A DNA stretch of 24,795 nt, from positions 1 through 24,795 of the forward strand of contig NZ_CALTTX010000039.1 in NCBI RefSeq assembly GCF_943912325.1, written 5' to 3'. Made by a program: the position numbers and the translations under genes. The stretch's first letter is position 1; every line of letters begins with the position of its first letter. The stretch comes from an uncultured Microbacterium sp. GTDB lineage: Bacteria; Actinomycetota; Actinomycetes; Actinomycetales; Microbacteriaceae. Positions 8,588 through 14,842 of this stretch are shown here, piece by piece. A model generated the notes under the pieces. That model was not told where the DNA came from, did not search any database, and saw only the letters and a program-made list of their open reading frames with translations.

Positions 8588-8698
8588 GCATCCAGGCTAT
8601 CAGCGGCTTTTGCGAGCCGAGGAGATGAATGGATGCCGGGGGCCCGGGCGTTTCGCACGCTCGGGGCGCGTGTCGGACGTGCCTGTCAGACTGAACGC

Positions 8699-9337
8699 AT
8701 GGCGCAGACCCCCGGCATCCTGATCACGGCACTCGTCGTGGTCTTTGTGTTTCTCGCGCTCTGCGCCGCGCTCGTGCTCGTGGTCGTCTGGCGGCGCCGG
8801 CCCGCGACCGTGCCGCTCGCCGTCGCCTGCGGCCTCGTCGTTGCCGCGCTCGTCGTCGTGGTCGCCGCGCCGCTGTCGCTGCCGCCGCTCGTCGGCGCGC
8901 CCCTCGCCCTGCTCGGGGTCGCGCTCGCCGTCGTCGGGGGCGATCCGGTCACGCGCCGTATTCTCGCGATCGCGACGCGGGGGCGGGTGCCCGAAACCCC
9001 CGACGGGGGAATCCTCATCGTGCCGGGGCGCGACTCGGGGCGCGAGGCGTCTGCCGTGGGGCGGGGCGTGACCGGGCCGCTCCCCCGCGAACGCGCCGTG
9101 CTGCGGGGCGGCACGACGATCGGGTACCTCGAGCGGCTCGCCGCGGTCATGAGCATCGTCGCGGGGTTTCCCGAAGGCCTCGCCGTGGTCGTGGCGCTCA
9201 AGGGCATCGGCCGTTTCTCGGAACTCGCCGACGCCGACGCCCGCGAGCGGTTCATCATCGGTTCGCTGGCAAGCCTCATCTGGGCGTGTGTCGTCGGGGC
9301 GCTCATTCGCCTCGCGATCACGGCGACGATCGCCTAG
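8699..9337 (+). CDS. Small polytopic membrane protein with a DUF3307-protein-like tail
   Basis: This is the only plus-strand gene. The 212-aa product has about five hydrophobic segments (roughly 7-31, 38-57, 62-80, 142-167 and 186-209). A soluble loop follows the third and contains ETPDGGILIVPGRD. The C-terminal part, GYLERLAAVMSIVAGFPEGL then ALKGIGRFSEL and ERFIIGSLASLIWACVVGAL, resembles the tail usually found after the DUF3307 domain in proteins encoded beside SatD genes. The DUF3307 part itself is not seen. The ATG at 8699 was chosen because third-position G/C becomes gene-like only from there. No Shine-Dalgarno is visible, so translation may be leaderless. An upstream in-frame ATG at 8633 has GAGGAG before it and is the alternative. 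It is convergent with the SatD gene (9 bp between stops). Function unknown. Confidence 0.75.
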   Translation: MAQTPGILITALVVVFVFLALCAALVLVVVWRRRPATVPLAVACGLVVAALVVVVAAPLSLPPLVGAPLALLGVALAVVGGDPVTRRILAIATRGRVPETPDGGILIVPGRDSGREASAVGRGVTGPLPRERAVLRGGTTIGYLERLAAVMSIVAGFPEGLAVVVALKGIGRFSELADADARERFIIGSLASLIWACVVGALIRLAITATIA

Positions 9338-9346
9338 TACCGGCCC

Positions 9347-9973
9347 TTAGGCGATAAGGGCGCGGTAGCCCTCGACGATCGCCGATCCGCCCGCGGTCGC
9401 GAGCGCTTGCGAGACAGCTGATTGCGTGATGTTTTCGTCGCTCGCGAGCTCGCGCTGCGTGCGCCCGAGGCATCGACCGCGCACGAGGCGCCGCGTGCGG
9501 TCGCTCATCGCCGTCACGAGCTCGTCCCGCGCCCACGCATACGCATTCGCGAGCCGCACGCGCGCGTCATCGTCGGGATCGGCGGATGCGACCCACGTGC
9601 GCACTCCCGGCATCCGTCGCACTTGCGCCGCGTGAAGCGCGTCGATCGCCTCGCGCGCCGCCCACCACCCGGGCCCCTCGGAGAGCGCTCCCCCGGCCGA
9701 CGGCACGTCATCGATCGCGCCGATGCCGACGCCGAAACGGCAGTCGATCCCGTCGGGAAGAGCGAGCCGCAACAGCAGAATCGCGGCGAGCGCGCCGCCG
9801 AGGTCGGGATAAACCGCCTGGAGTTCGTCGCCGACCGTTGCGGTGAACGGACGCGTCGCGATGGGCAAGTCTGCGTGCGAAGCGGCGATCGTGCTCTCGA
9901 GGGCGCGTTGAGCCGCCGCGCGGTCAGCGAGGCCGCGAGAGCCGATGATGTCGGTGGTGATGGCGATCGACAT
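9347..9973 (-). CDS. SatD-family protein with C-terminal helix-turn-helix
   Basis: The 208-aa product begins MSIAITTDIIGSRGL and has TATVGDELQAVYPD at 44-57, both typical of the SatD family. The family is named after a gene in the sat locus of Streptococcus mutans, linked to acid tolerance and protein secretion; its molecular function is not established. Residues about 168-195 (GRTQRELASDENITQSAVSQ and onward) form a convincing helix-turn-helix, so DNA binding is likely. A perfect 7-bp-arm palindrome lies 5 to 21 nt before the ATG (9978-9994). It leaves no room for a normal ribosome-binding site, which points to a leaderless mRNA and possible autoregulation. Neighbours are pstB upstream on the same strand and the convergent DUF3307-tail-like gene. 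Confidence 0.85.
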   Translation of the reverse strand: MSIAITTDIIGSRGLADRAAAQRALESTIAASHADLPIATRPFTATVGDELQAVYPDLGGALAAILLLRLALPDGIDCRFGVGIGAIDDVPSAGGALSEGPGWWAAREAIDALHAAQVRRMPGVRTWVASADPDDDARVRLANAYAWARDELVTAMSDRTRRLVRGRCLGRTQRELASDENITQSAVSQALATAGGSAIVEGYRALIA

Positions 9974-9977
9974 AAAT

Positions 9978-9994
9978 ATCAGCGTATCGCTGAT
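9978..9994 (-). promoter_or_regulatory. Perfect palindrome at the SatD start codon, operator candidate
   Basis: ATCAGCG-TAT-CGCTGAT has 7-bp perfect arms and a 3-bp centre, and ends 4 bp before the ATG at 9973. On the minus strand it includes TACGCT, which would be a -10 box (TANNNT) 7 nt before the A of ATG if the transcript is leaderless. A protein bound here would block that promoter. The SatD-family product's own helix-turn-helix is the obvious candidate binder. Confidence 0.65.
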
Positions 9995-10024
9995 TTGTTG
10001 AGAAAATAAGTCTTTGACGTATTT

Positions 10025-11086
10025 TTACCCGAAGCGACCGTTGACGTAGTCGTACGTGCGGGGATCGATCGGATCCGCGAACATCGCATCGGTATCGCCG
10101 TGCTCGACGATGTGCCCGGGCTGACCCTGCGACGCGAGGAAGAACGCACACTGCTGCGAAACGCGCTGCGCCTGCTGCATGTTGTGCGTCACGATCACGA
10201 TCGTGACCTCGCGCGCAAGCTCGGTCATCGTCTCTTCGATGACGCGGGTCGAGGTGGGGTCGAGGGCAGAGCACGGCTCGTCCATGAGGAGCACGCGCGG
10301 CTTGACCGCGAGCGACCGCGCGATGCACAGGCGCTGCTGCTGACCGCCCGAGAGCCCACCACCGGGCGAACGCAGGCGATCGCGCAGCTCGCGCCACAGA
10401 CCGGCCTTGGTCAGGCACGACTCGACGAGGTAGTCCTTCTCGTCGCGCGACGCGCGAACGCCCGTCAGCGCGAGGCCCGCGAGCACGTTGTCGTAGATCG
10501 ACATCGCGGGGAACGGGTTGGGCTTCTGGAACACCATGCCGATGCGCTTGCGCGCCTCGACGACGGGCAGGCGCGCGTCGTAGATGTCTTCGCCGTCGAT
10601 GCGCACTTCACCCGCGAGCGAGGCGGAAGGCACGAGCTCGTGCATGCGGTTGAGGATCCGCAGGAATGTCGACTTGCCGCATCCGGACGGCCCGATGAGC
10701 GCCGTGATCTCACCCGCCGGCATGTGCAGCGAGACGTCTTGCAGCACGAGGTGATCGCCGAACCACGCCGAGATCGCGGTCGCCTCGAGCGCGGCGGGCG
10801 CCGGCTGTGTGCCGCGCGTCGGTCGCACGTCGATTGGCGGCACGTAGTTTGCCGGCACCTGGCTTGCCGGCACGTGGCTCGTCTGCAGGGCGCTCGTCGA
10901 CACGTCGTCGGACGCCGCGGCGCGCTGATCGCGGCGCAGGTCGCCGGAGTTGGACGCGCCGGCATAGGTCGTCGGGGGCGCGTCGCCCGCGAGCGGCACC
11001 GCGACGGTCTCGGGCTCGATCGCCGCGAATGCGCGCGTCAGATCGGACGGCGCCTCGGCGGCACCCGGATGGGTCTCGTTGGTCAC
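10025..11086 (-). CDS. pstB: Phosphate ABC transporter ATP-binding protein PstB with N-terminal extension
   Basis: The 353-aa product is the ATPase that powers phosphate import through PstC and PstA. The ABC domain begins at about residue 98. It has Walker A GPSGCGKST (132-140), Q-loop Gln187, signature LSGGQQQR (245-252), Walker B LLMDEP (266-271) and H-loop His301. It also has the PstB hallmarks FQKPNPFPAMSIYDN and a C-terminal YDYVNGRFG. Normal PstB is about 250-260 aa. The first ~97 residues are an unusual, probably disordered extension with pentapeptide-like repeats (HVPAS, QVPAN, YVPPI). The start is GTG at 11086. Another GTG a few codons upstream is possible, and a start near residue 98 cannot be excluded, although high third-position G/C continues through the extension. 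It is the last gene of the surface-protein cluster, 27 nt after the sortase-like gene and about 11 kb from pstA. Confidence 0.93.
   Translation of the reverse strand: MTNETHPGAAEAPSDLTRAFAAIEPETVAVPLAGDAPPTTYAGASNSGDLRRDQRAAASDDVSTSALQTSHVPASQVPANYVPPIDVRPTRGTQPAPAALEATAISAWFGDHLVLQDVSLHMPAGEITALIGPSGCGKSTFLRILNRMHELVPSASLAGEVRIDGEDIYDARLPVVEARKRIGMVFQKPNPFPAMSIYDNVLAGLALTGVRASRDEKDYLVESCLTKAGLWRELRDRLRSPGGGLSGGQQQRLCIARSLAVKPRVLLMDEPCSALDPTSTRVIEETMTELAREVTIVIVTHNMQQAQRVSQQCAFFLASQGQPGHIVEHGDTDAMFADPIDPRTYDYVNGRFG
10836..10880. repeat. Three imperfect 15-bp tandem repeats inside pstB
   Basis: Units 10836-10850, 10851-10865 and 10866-10880 share the core GGCACSTGGCTT-like pattern and encode three pentapeptides of the form x-x-V-P-A in the PstB N-terminal extension. 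The repeat probably arose by slippage in a weakly constrained, disordered segment. Confidence 0.7.
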
Positions 11087-11113
11087 GGGTTCTCACTCAC
11101 GGCAGATCGGCAC

Positions 11114-12100
11114 TCACAGCAGATTGGGCAACAGACGAATGGTCTGCTCGGCGACGAAGAGGTTCGCCAGCAGCAGCACGGGCGTGAAGACGATCCAGGT
11201 GCGCTGCGCGCCGACGCGGCGGAACGACCACACGGCGGCGATCTCGGCGAGGACGAGGAACTGCAGGGCGAACACGAGCGCCCACACGGTGCTCGTGTCG
11301 GTCGCCATCGCGGCGTGCGTCGCGGGCAGCGTGAGGGGAGTCGTCTGACGGATGCCGGCGGGCTGGGCATCGCCGACGAGCTTGGCATCGACGTACGCGA
11401 CGCCCGTCGGCACGAACGGGATCCCCCGCGCCGTCATCAGGATCACGCGGCTCTCGCCGCGCGCCGGCGCCGGCGGGCTCGCGTCGCCGGCGTAGCGCAG
11501 CCCCATCACCTCGAACGTGCTGAGGCCCTGGCCTGTGCGCACCTGAAAGCGGTCGCCGGGCTGGAGCGCCTGCAGTCGGGTGAACGGCCCGCCGTAGGCG
11601 GCCGCGCGACCCATGATGACGCTGACGCCGACCTGGCCGGGAAGCACGGTGTCGCGACGATGGCCCGGCCCGTTGGCGAGATCGCCGCTCGACGTGCCCT
11701 CGACGATGACTTCGTCCACGCCGAGCGACGGGATGCTCAGCAAAGCGACGGGAGCGCCGTCCGGCAGGAGCACATCGTCGAAGTCGCCCTCGCTCACGGG
11801 GGCGGTACCCGCCGCCAGCTGTTCGCGGAACTGATCGCGCAACTGCTGCTGCGCCGCGAAGTGCTGCAACGGGCTGAAGGCGAGGAGGTCTATGAGGAAC
11901 ATCACGAGCACCGTGACGATGAGCGCGAGAGCTCCACGCGCGAGGGCGCCGCGGGTCGAGAGCGGCTCGGTCGGCGCGGGAAGCGAGACGCGGTGCGGAC
12001 CGCCGGGTCGTCGCGGAGGACGACCCCGCGGCGGACGCGGCGGGGCGAGGACGCCCGTCGGATTCGCGGGCGCGGTGCGGGCATCTTCGATGACGCTCAT
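11114..12100 (-). CDS. Sortase-fold membrane protein lacking the catalytic residues
   Basis: The 328-aa product has a Pro/Arg-rich cytoplasmic N-terminus and a membrane helix (about 55-75). A sortase-like extracellular domain (about 112-243) and two C-terminal membrane helices (about 272-293 and 301-325) follow. Sortase features are clear: LLSIPSLGVDEVIVEGTSSG, then NGPGHRRDTVLPGQVG, and YGGPFTRLQALQPGD. However, the position of the catalytic His in the usual GHRTTYG segment reads GRAAAYG, the usual (L/V)TC active-site segment reads LMTARG, and I find no cysteine anywhere in the protein. It should therefore not be a transpeptidase. A structural or binding role is inferred. The ATG at 12100 was chosen because it overlaps the upstream gene's TGA in an ATGA junction. 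An in-frame ATG at 12175 lies inside the neighbouring gene. It is coupled to the two WxL-type membrane proteins and to pstB. Confidence 0.82.
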   Translation of the reverse strand: MSVIEDARTAPANPTGVLAPPRPPRGRPPRRPGGPHRVSLPAPTEPLSTRGALARGALALIVTVLVMFLIDLLAFSPLQHFAAQQQLRDQFREQLAAGTAPVSEGDFDDVLLPDGAPVALLSIPSLGVDEVIVEGTSSGDLANGPGHRRDTVLPGQVGVSVIMGRAAAYGGPFTRLQALQPGDRFQVRTGQGLSTFEVMGLRYAGDASPPAPARGESRVILMTARGIPFVPTGVAYVDAKLVGDAQPAGIRQTTPLTLPATHAAMATDTSTVWALVFALQFLVLAEIAAVWSFRRVGAQRTWIVFTPVLLLANLFVAEQTIRLLPNLL

Positions 12101-12954
12101 GAGGCGCTCCCGAGAGCCGGATCGGCGACCGGGTCGGCCGCGGAGCCGACCGCCAGCACGCGGCGCAGCACCCACCCGATCACCACGAGCAACCCGAGGA
12201 TGACCAGCAGCCAGGGAAAGAGAAACACGGTCGCGTCACGCGTGACGGGCGCGAGCGACACGCCATCGACGGAGTCGGGCGGTGTCAGCGTCGCGTGCGC
12301 AGGAAGAAGCATCCATTGTCCGCCGTTGTGGAGCGTTGCTCGCACGACCCGCTGCTCCCCCGGTTTGATCGCCGGAACGACGACATCGAGCGAATCGAGT
12401 GTGTTGCCGAAGACGGACGTCATCCAGAAGCGCGCGGAGGCATCGACCTGCTGTTTCGACGCGTTGCGCACCGTGAACCAGAGGTTCACGCGGCCGTCGA
12501 GGGGATTCGGGCTCAGCTCGGCGCTGCTCTCGAGCCCGCCGAGGTAGAGCACTCCGCCGAGGCTCACTTCGCCGGCACCGCTCGTCGACGTGCCGCCCGC
12601 GGGGGTCGAGCCCGAGCCCGATCCCGATCCCGTCGTGCCGGTGTTCTGACCACCCGAGGAGCCCCCCGAGACCGTGCCGGTGCCCGCACCGGTGCCGGAC
12701 GAACCCGAGCCCTGCCCGCCCGCTCCGCCACCGGCGCCCGTGTCGCCCGACGACCCACCGGTCGCGCTCGGCGTCGGCGACGGCGTTTCGCCCTCGATCG
12801 TGACGCTGACGTTCTCGCCGCCGTCGTCGTTGGATCCGGCGTGCGCGGCAGGAGCGATAAGCGCCGCGACGAGCAGGGTGGTGACGAGCGACACGAGCGT
12901 TCCCGCGGCGATCGTCGTCGCTGCTCCGCCGGCGCGCGGGGCCCAGACCCTCAT
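12097..12954 (-). CDS. Membrane-anchored surface protein with Gly/Ser-rich linker (related to the DUF916 protein's C-terminal half)
   Basis: The 285-aa product has a signal peptide or signal anchor (1-39, ending APAAHA). An 85-residue Gly/Ser/Thr low-complexity linker (about 42-127) follows. Next come a beta-rich domain (128-240), a transmembrane helix (about 245-266) and a short tail. The folded domain matches the second half of the DUF916 protein encoded just upstream: both have a PNPLDG/WNPFTG-like start, a (F/V)TVRNAS/VATNTGN strand, and a closing VxRDxxVFxxPW immediately before the membrane helix. Its partner or ligand is unknown. The ATG at 12954 overlaps the TGA of the upstream gene, so translation is coupled. 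The long linker would extend its N-terminus away from the membrane into the wall. Confidence 0.8.
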   Translation of the reverse strand: MRVWAPRAGGAATTIAAGTLVSLVTTLLVAALIAPAAHAGSNDDGGENVSVTIEGETPSPTPSATGGSSGDTGAGGGAGGQGSGSSGTGAGTGTVSGGSSGGQNTGTTGSGSGSGSTPAGGTSTSGAGEVSLGGVLYLGGLESSAELSPNPLDGRVNLWFTVRNASKQQVDASARFWMTSVFGNTLDSLDVVVPAIKPGEQRVVRATLHNGGQWMLLPAHATLTPPDSVDGVSLAPVTRDATVFLFPWLLVILGLLVVIGWVLRRVLAVGSAADPVADPALGSAS

Positions 12955-14066
12955 GAACGGCCAGCCGTCTCGGTTTCGCGGGCGCCGTCGCGCTCGGACG
13001 CCGCGACCTGAGCGGCGTACTCGGCCTGTTGCTGGGCGTACGCGATCCACTCTTCCGCGCGAGCGTCGCCGCGTCGGCGCACCTCGCGCACGATGAAGAA
13101 GGCCGCGACGCCGAGCGCGATGAGGATCAGCAGCGACCACGGTGGCACGAAGACGAACGTGTCGCGCGAGACGGGATCGGCCGTGACCGCGAGCGCGGTG
13201 TCTTGAGTCTCGACGAAGGGCGCGAGAGTGACGGTCGGGCTGAGGTAGCCCCACTGCGGCACTCCGGGAACCGTGAGTTCGAAGGATGCCGACGAGCCCG
13301 GCAGCAGCTCCTTCACGACCGCGTTCGCCGACGCTCCGGTCGAGATTCCGAACCAGGTGCGCACGAGGGTCGTCGAGTTCGCCGCGAGCGAGATGTTGCC
13401 GGTGTTCGTCGCGACGAAGCGCACGGTCATCGTGCCCGTGAACGGGTTCCACCAATCGCCGTTCCACTCGCCGCTGAGGCTCGAGACCGAGAGCAGGGGC
13501 TGCAGCTGACCCGACACACGCGCGTAGAAGCGGGTCGCGACGCGACGATCGAGGCTGACCTCGGATCCGGGGGTCACGACCGAGGCGAGGATGCCGCCGA
13601 CGTGGTCGCCAGGCGTGGCGTCGGCCGGCACCTCGAACGTGAATGGCACGGTGCGCGACTGTCCCGGCGCGAGGTCGAACTGGAGGCGGTTCGTGCCGTT
13701 CTCGAAGTGCACCCACGTGCCCGCCGCAGTGGGTTCGGCCGCGGTCTGCAGGAGGGCGAAGTCACCTTCGTCGTCGTTGAAGGCGTCGGTGCTGACGACC
13801 GTGAACGACTGCGCCGCAGAGCCCGTGTTGGCGACGAAGATCGCGTCCTTCACGTGCTGACCGGGATCGGCGACGTACGTGAAGCGCGTGCGACCGTCGG
13901 GCTGGCCGTCGGCGCCGGCGGGAAGCGTCGAGATGCCCACGTCATCGGCTCGCGCGGGCTGCGTCGAAGCCACGAGCGGGGCGCCGAGAATCGCGAGCCC
14001 GAGCGCGAGGGCCGCGACACGCGCCCACCCGGCGCGGGCGCGCGAGGCGCGAGGGACGGAATGCAC
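12951..14066 (-). CDS. DUF916-type WxL-associated membrane protein
   Basis: The 371-aa product has a signal peptide (1-40, ending QPARA). An N-terminal beta domain (about 45-165) contains FVANTGSAAQSF and ATPGDHVGGILASV, the pattern of the DUF916 / WxL-protein peptidoglycan-binding domain. A second immunoglobulin-like domain (170-300), one membrane helix (about 307-327) and a charged cytoplasmic tail (328-371) follow. In Firmicutes, DUF916 proteins are encoded with WxL proteins and are thought to hold them at the wall. Here the WxL-like protein is encoded at 14843-16474. The start is GTG at 14066 with AAGGA 8 nt upstream. It is the first gene of a tightly overlapping set ending in pstB. Three weak PHO-like 11-mers (14095-14127) precede it. 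Confidence 0.83.
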   Translation of the reverse strand: MHSVPRASRARAGWARVAALALGLAILGAPLVASTQPARADDVGISTLPAGADGQPDGRTRFTYVADPGQHVKDAIFVANTGSAAQSFTVVSTDAFNDDEGDFALLQTAAEPTAAGTWVHFENGTNRLQFDLAPGQSRTVPFTFEVPADATPGDHVGGILASVVTPGSEVSLDRRVATRFYARVSGQLQPLLSVSSLSGEWNGDWWNPFTGTMTVRFVATNTGNISLAANSTTLVRTWFGISTGASANAVVKELLPGSSASFELTVPGVPQWGYLSPTVTLAPFVETQDTALAVTADPVSRDTFVFVPPWSLLILIALGVAAFFIVREVRRRGDARAEEWIAYAQQQAEYAAQVAASERDGARETETAGRS

Positions 14067-14094
14067 AGACGGATCCTTCAGGGGTGAGGTTACG

Positions 14095-14127
14095 CAGAGG
14101 GGAAGCGATCGTGATCGCGAGGTGAAT
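14095..14127 (-). promoter_or_regulatory. Weak PHO-box-like triple repeat upstream of the DUF916 gene
   Basis: Three consecutive 11-mers on the minus strand, ATTCACCTCGC, GATCACGATCG and CTTCCCCTCTG, match the Streptomyces PhoP repeat consensus G(G/T)TCAYYYR(G/C)G at 8, 7 and 7 of 11 positions. The tandem phase is right but the scores are modest. The middle includes a palindrome, GCGATC-GT-GATCGC (14105-14118), which offers another reading. Confidence 0.25.
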
Positions 14128-14147
14128 CAGGAGCGCCGATTGCCGCT

Positions 14148-14744
14148 TCAGCGGGACGGATGCTTCCAGGTCCAGATCGCCGCGCTCGGGTCGGCGCTCG
14201 CCGTCACCGTGATCGCGACGAAGTCGGCTTCGACGACACGCGCGGAATCGTCAAGGAAGGCGATGCCGAGCGAGTAGTCACCGCCCGTCGTCGCGACGGC
14301 CGCGGCACCTGCGGGGGTGCCGGTGCCCGCCTCGGTGTTGGCGAAGGGCTTGAGGTTCGGGGACTGCACGGCACCCGCGGTGATCGCGAGCCAGCCCGAC
14401 GCGTTCCAGGCCTTCGGGTCGTGCTCGCTCCCCCGCGGTGAGAGGAAGGTGACGACGGTCGTCGCGCCCGCCGGTGCGGTGAACGGGTGCGACCAGGTCT
14501 CGTCGGTCTCGACGGGCGAGCCGAGCGCATCGGCATCCCAGCGCAACGGCGTTGATTCGACGATCGCGCTGCCGTCTTCGATGCTCACGAGATAGACATC
14601 GCGAGTCGACGTGGAATCGGATGCCGGGGCGGGGGCCGCGGCAGAGCATGCCGTCACCGATGTCACGGCCAGCGCGAGCGCCGCGACGGCCACCGCAGTG
14701 CGGCGTACGAGGGACCGAGCGGTCGGGGCGATGGGACGAGGCAT
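14148..14744 (-). CDS. Lipoprotein duplicating the N-terminal domain of the WxL-like protein
   Basis: The 198-aa product has an Arg-containing signal sequence with the lipobox VTAC (30-33), so Cys33 should be lipidated and the protein tethered to the outer face of the membrane. The mature domain (about 48-190) is clearly homologous to residues ~40-185 of the WxL-like surface protein encoded upstream. Shared segments include SPRGxExxxKAWNAS and GGDYSLGxA(F/Y) followed by VVEAxxxxITV. It lacks the rest of that protein. The ATG at 14744 has CAGGAG about 9 nt upstream; an in-frame ATG at 14777 lies within the terminator hairpin and was rejected. No known family was recognised for the shared domain. 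It follows the hairpin at 14777-14812 and precedes the DUF916 gene by 81 nt. Confidence 0.82.
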   Translation of the reverse strand: MPRPIAPTARSLVRRTAVAVAALALAVTSVTACSAAAPAPASDSTSTRDVYLVSIEDGSAIVESTPLRWDADALGSPVETDETWSHPFTAPAGATTVVTFLSPRGSEHDPKAWNASGWLAITAGAVQSPNLKPFANTEAGTGTPAGAAAVATTGGDYSLGIAFLDDSARVVEADFVAITVTASADPSAAIWTWKHPSR

Positions 14745-14776
14745 CCGGTGTCTCCTGCAACAGAACGTGAAGAACA

Positions 14777-14812
14777 CTCTGTGGGGAAGGCGCGAACGCC
14801 TCCCCCACAGAG
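14777..14812 (-). terminator. Strong hairpin between the WxL-like gene and the lipoprotein gene
   Basis: Arms 14777-14792 and 14797-14812 pair over 16 bp with a single mismatch around a CGAA-type loop. The hairpin starts 31 bp after the WxL-like gene's stop codon. A short T-containing run follows on the minus strand (TGTTCTTCACG). It may terminate or attenuate transcription before the genes that end in pstB, or stabilise the 3' end of the abundant surface-protein mRNA. Confidence 0.8.
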
Positions 14813-14842
14813 CGGGTGTCGGACGAGACGGGGCTCGCCCTG

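Noticed and set aside
8633..8698. Upstream start (8633) for the plus-strand membrane protein
   Set aside because: It has a GAGGAG in front, but the codons between 8633 and 8699 include many A/T-ending ones unlike the rest of the gene. Kept only as an alternative.
11114..12100. Active sortase that processes LPXTG-type proteins
   Set aside because: The Cys and His are absent, and none of the neighbouring proteins ends in an LPXTG-like sorting signal.
10100..12547. 815-codon plus-strand open frame opposite pstB and the sortase-like gene
   Set aside because: It is Arg/His/Asp-rich without motifs and lies antisense to three well-supported genes. Long antisense frames are expected at this G+C content.
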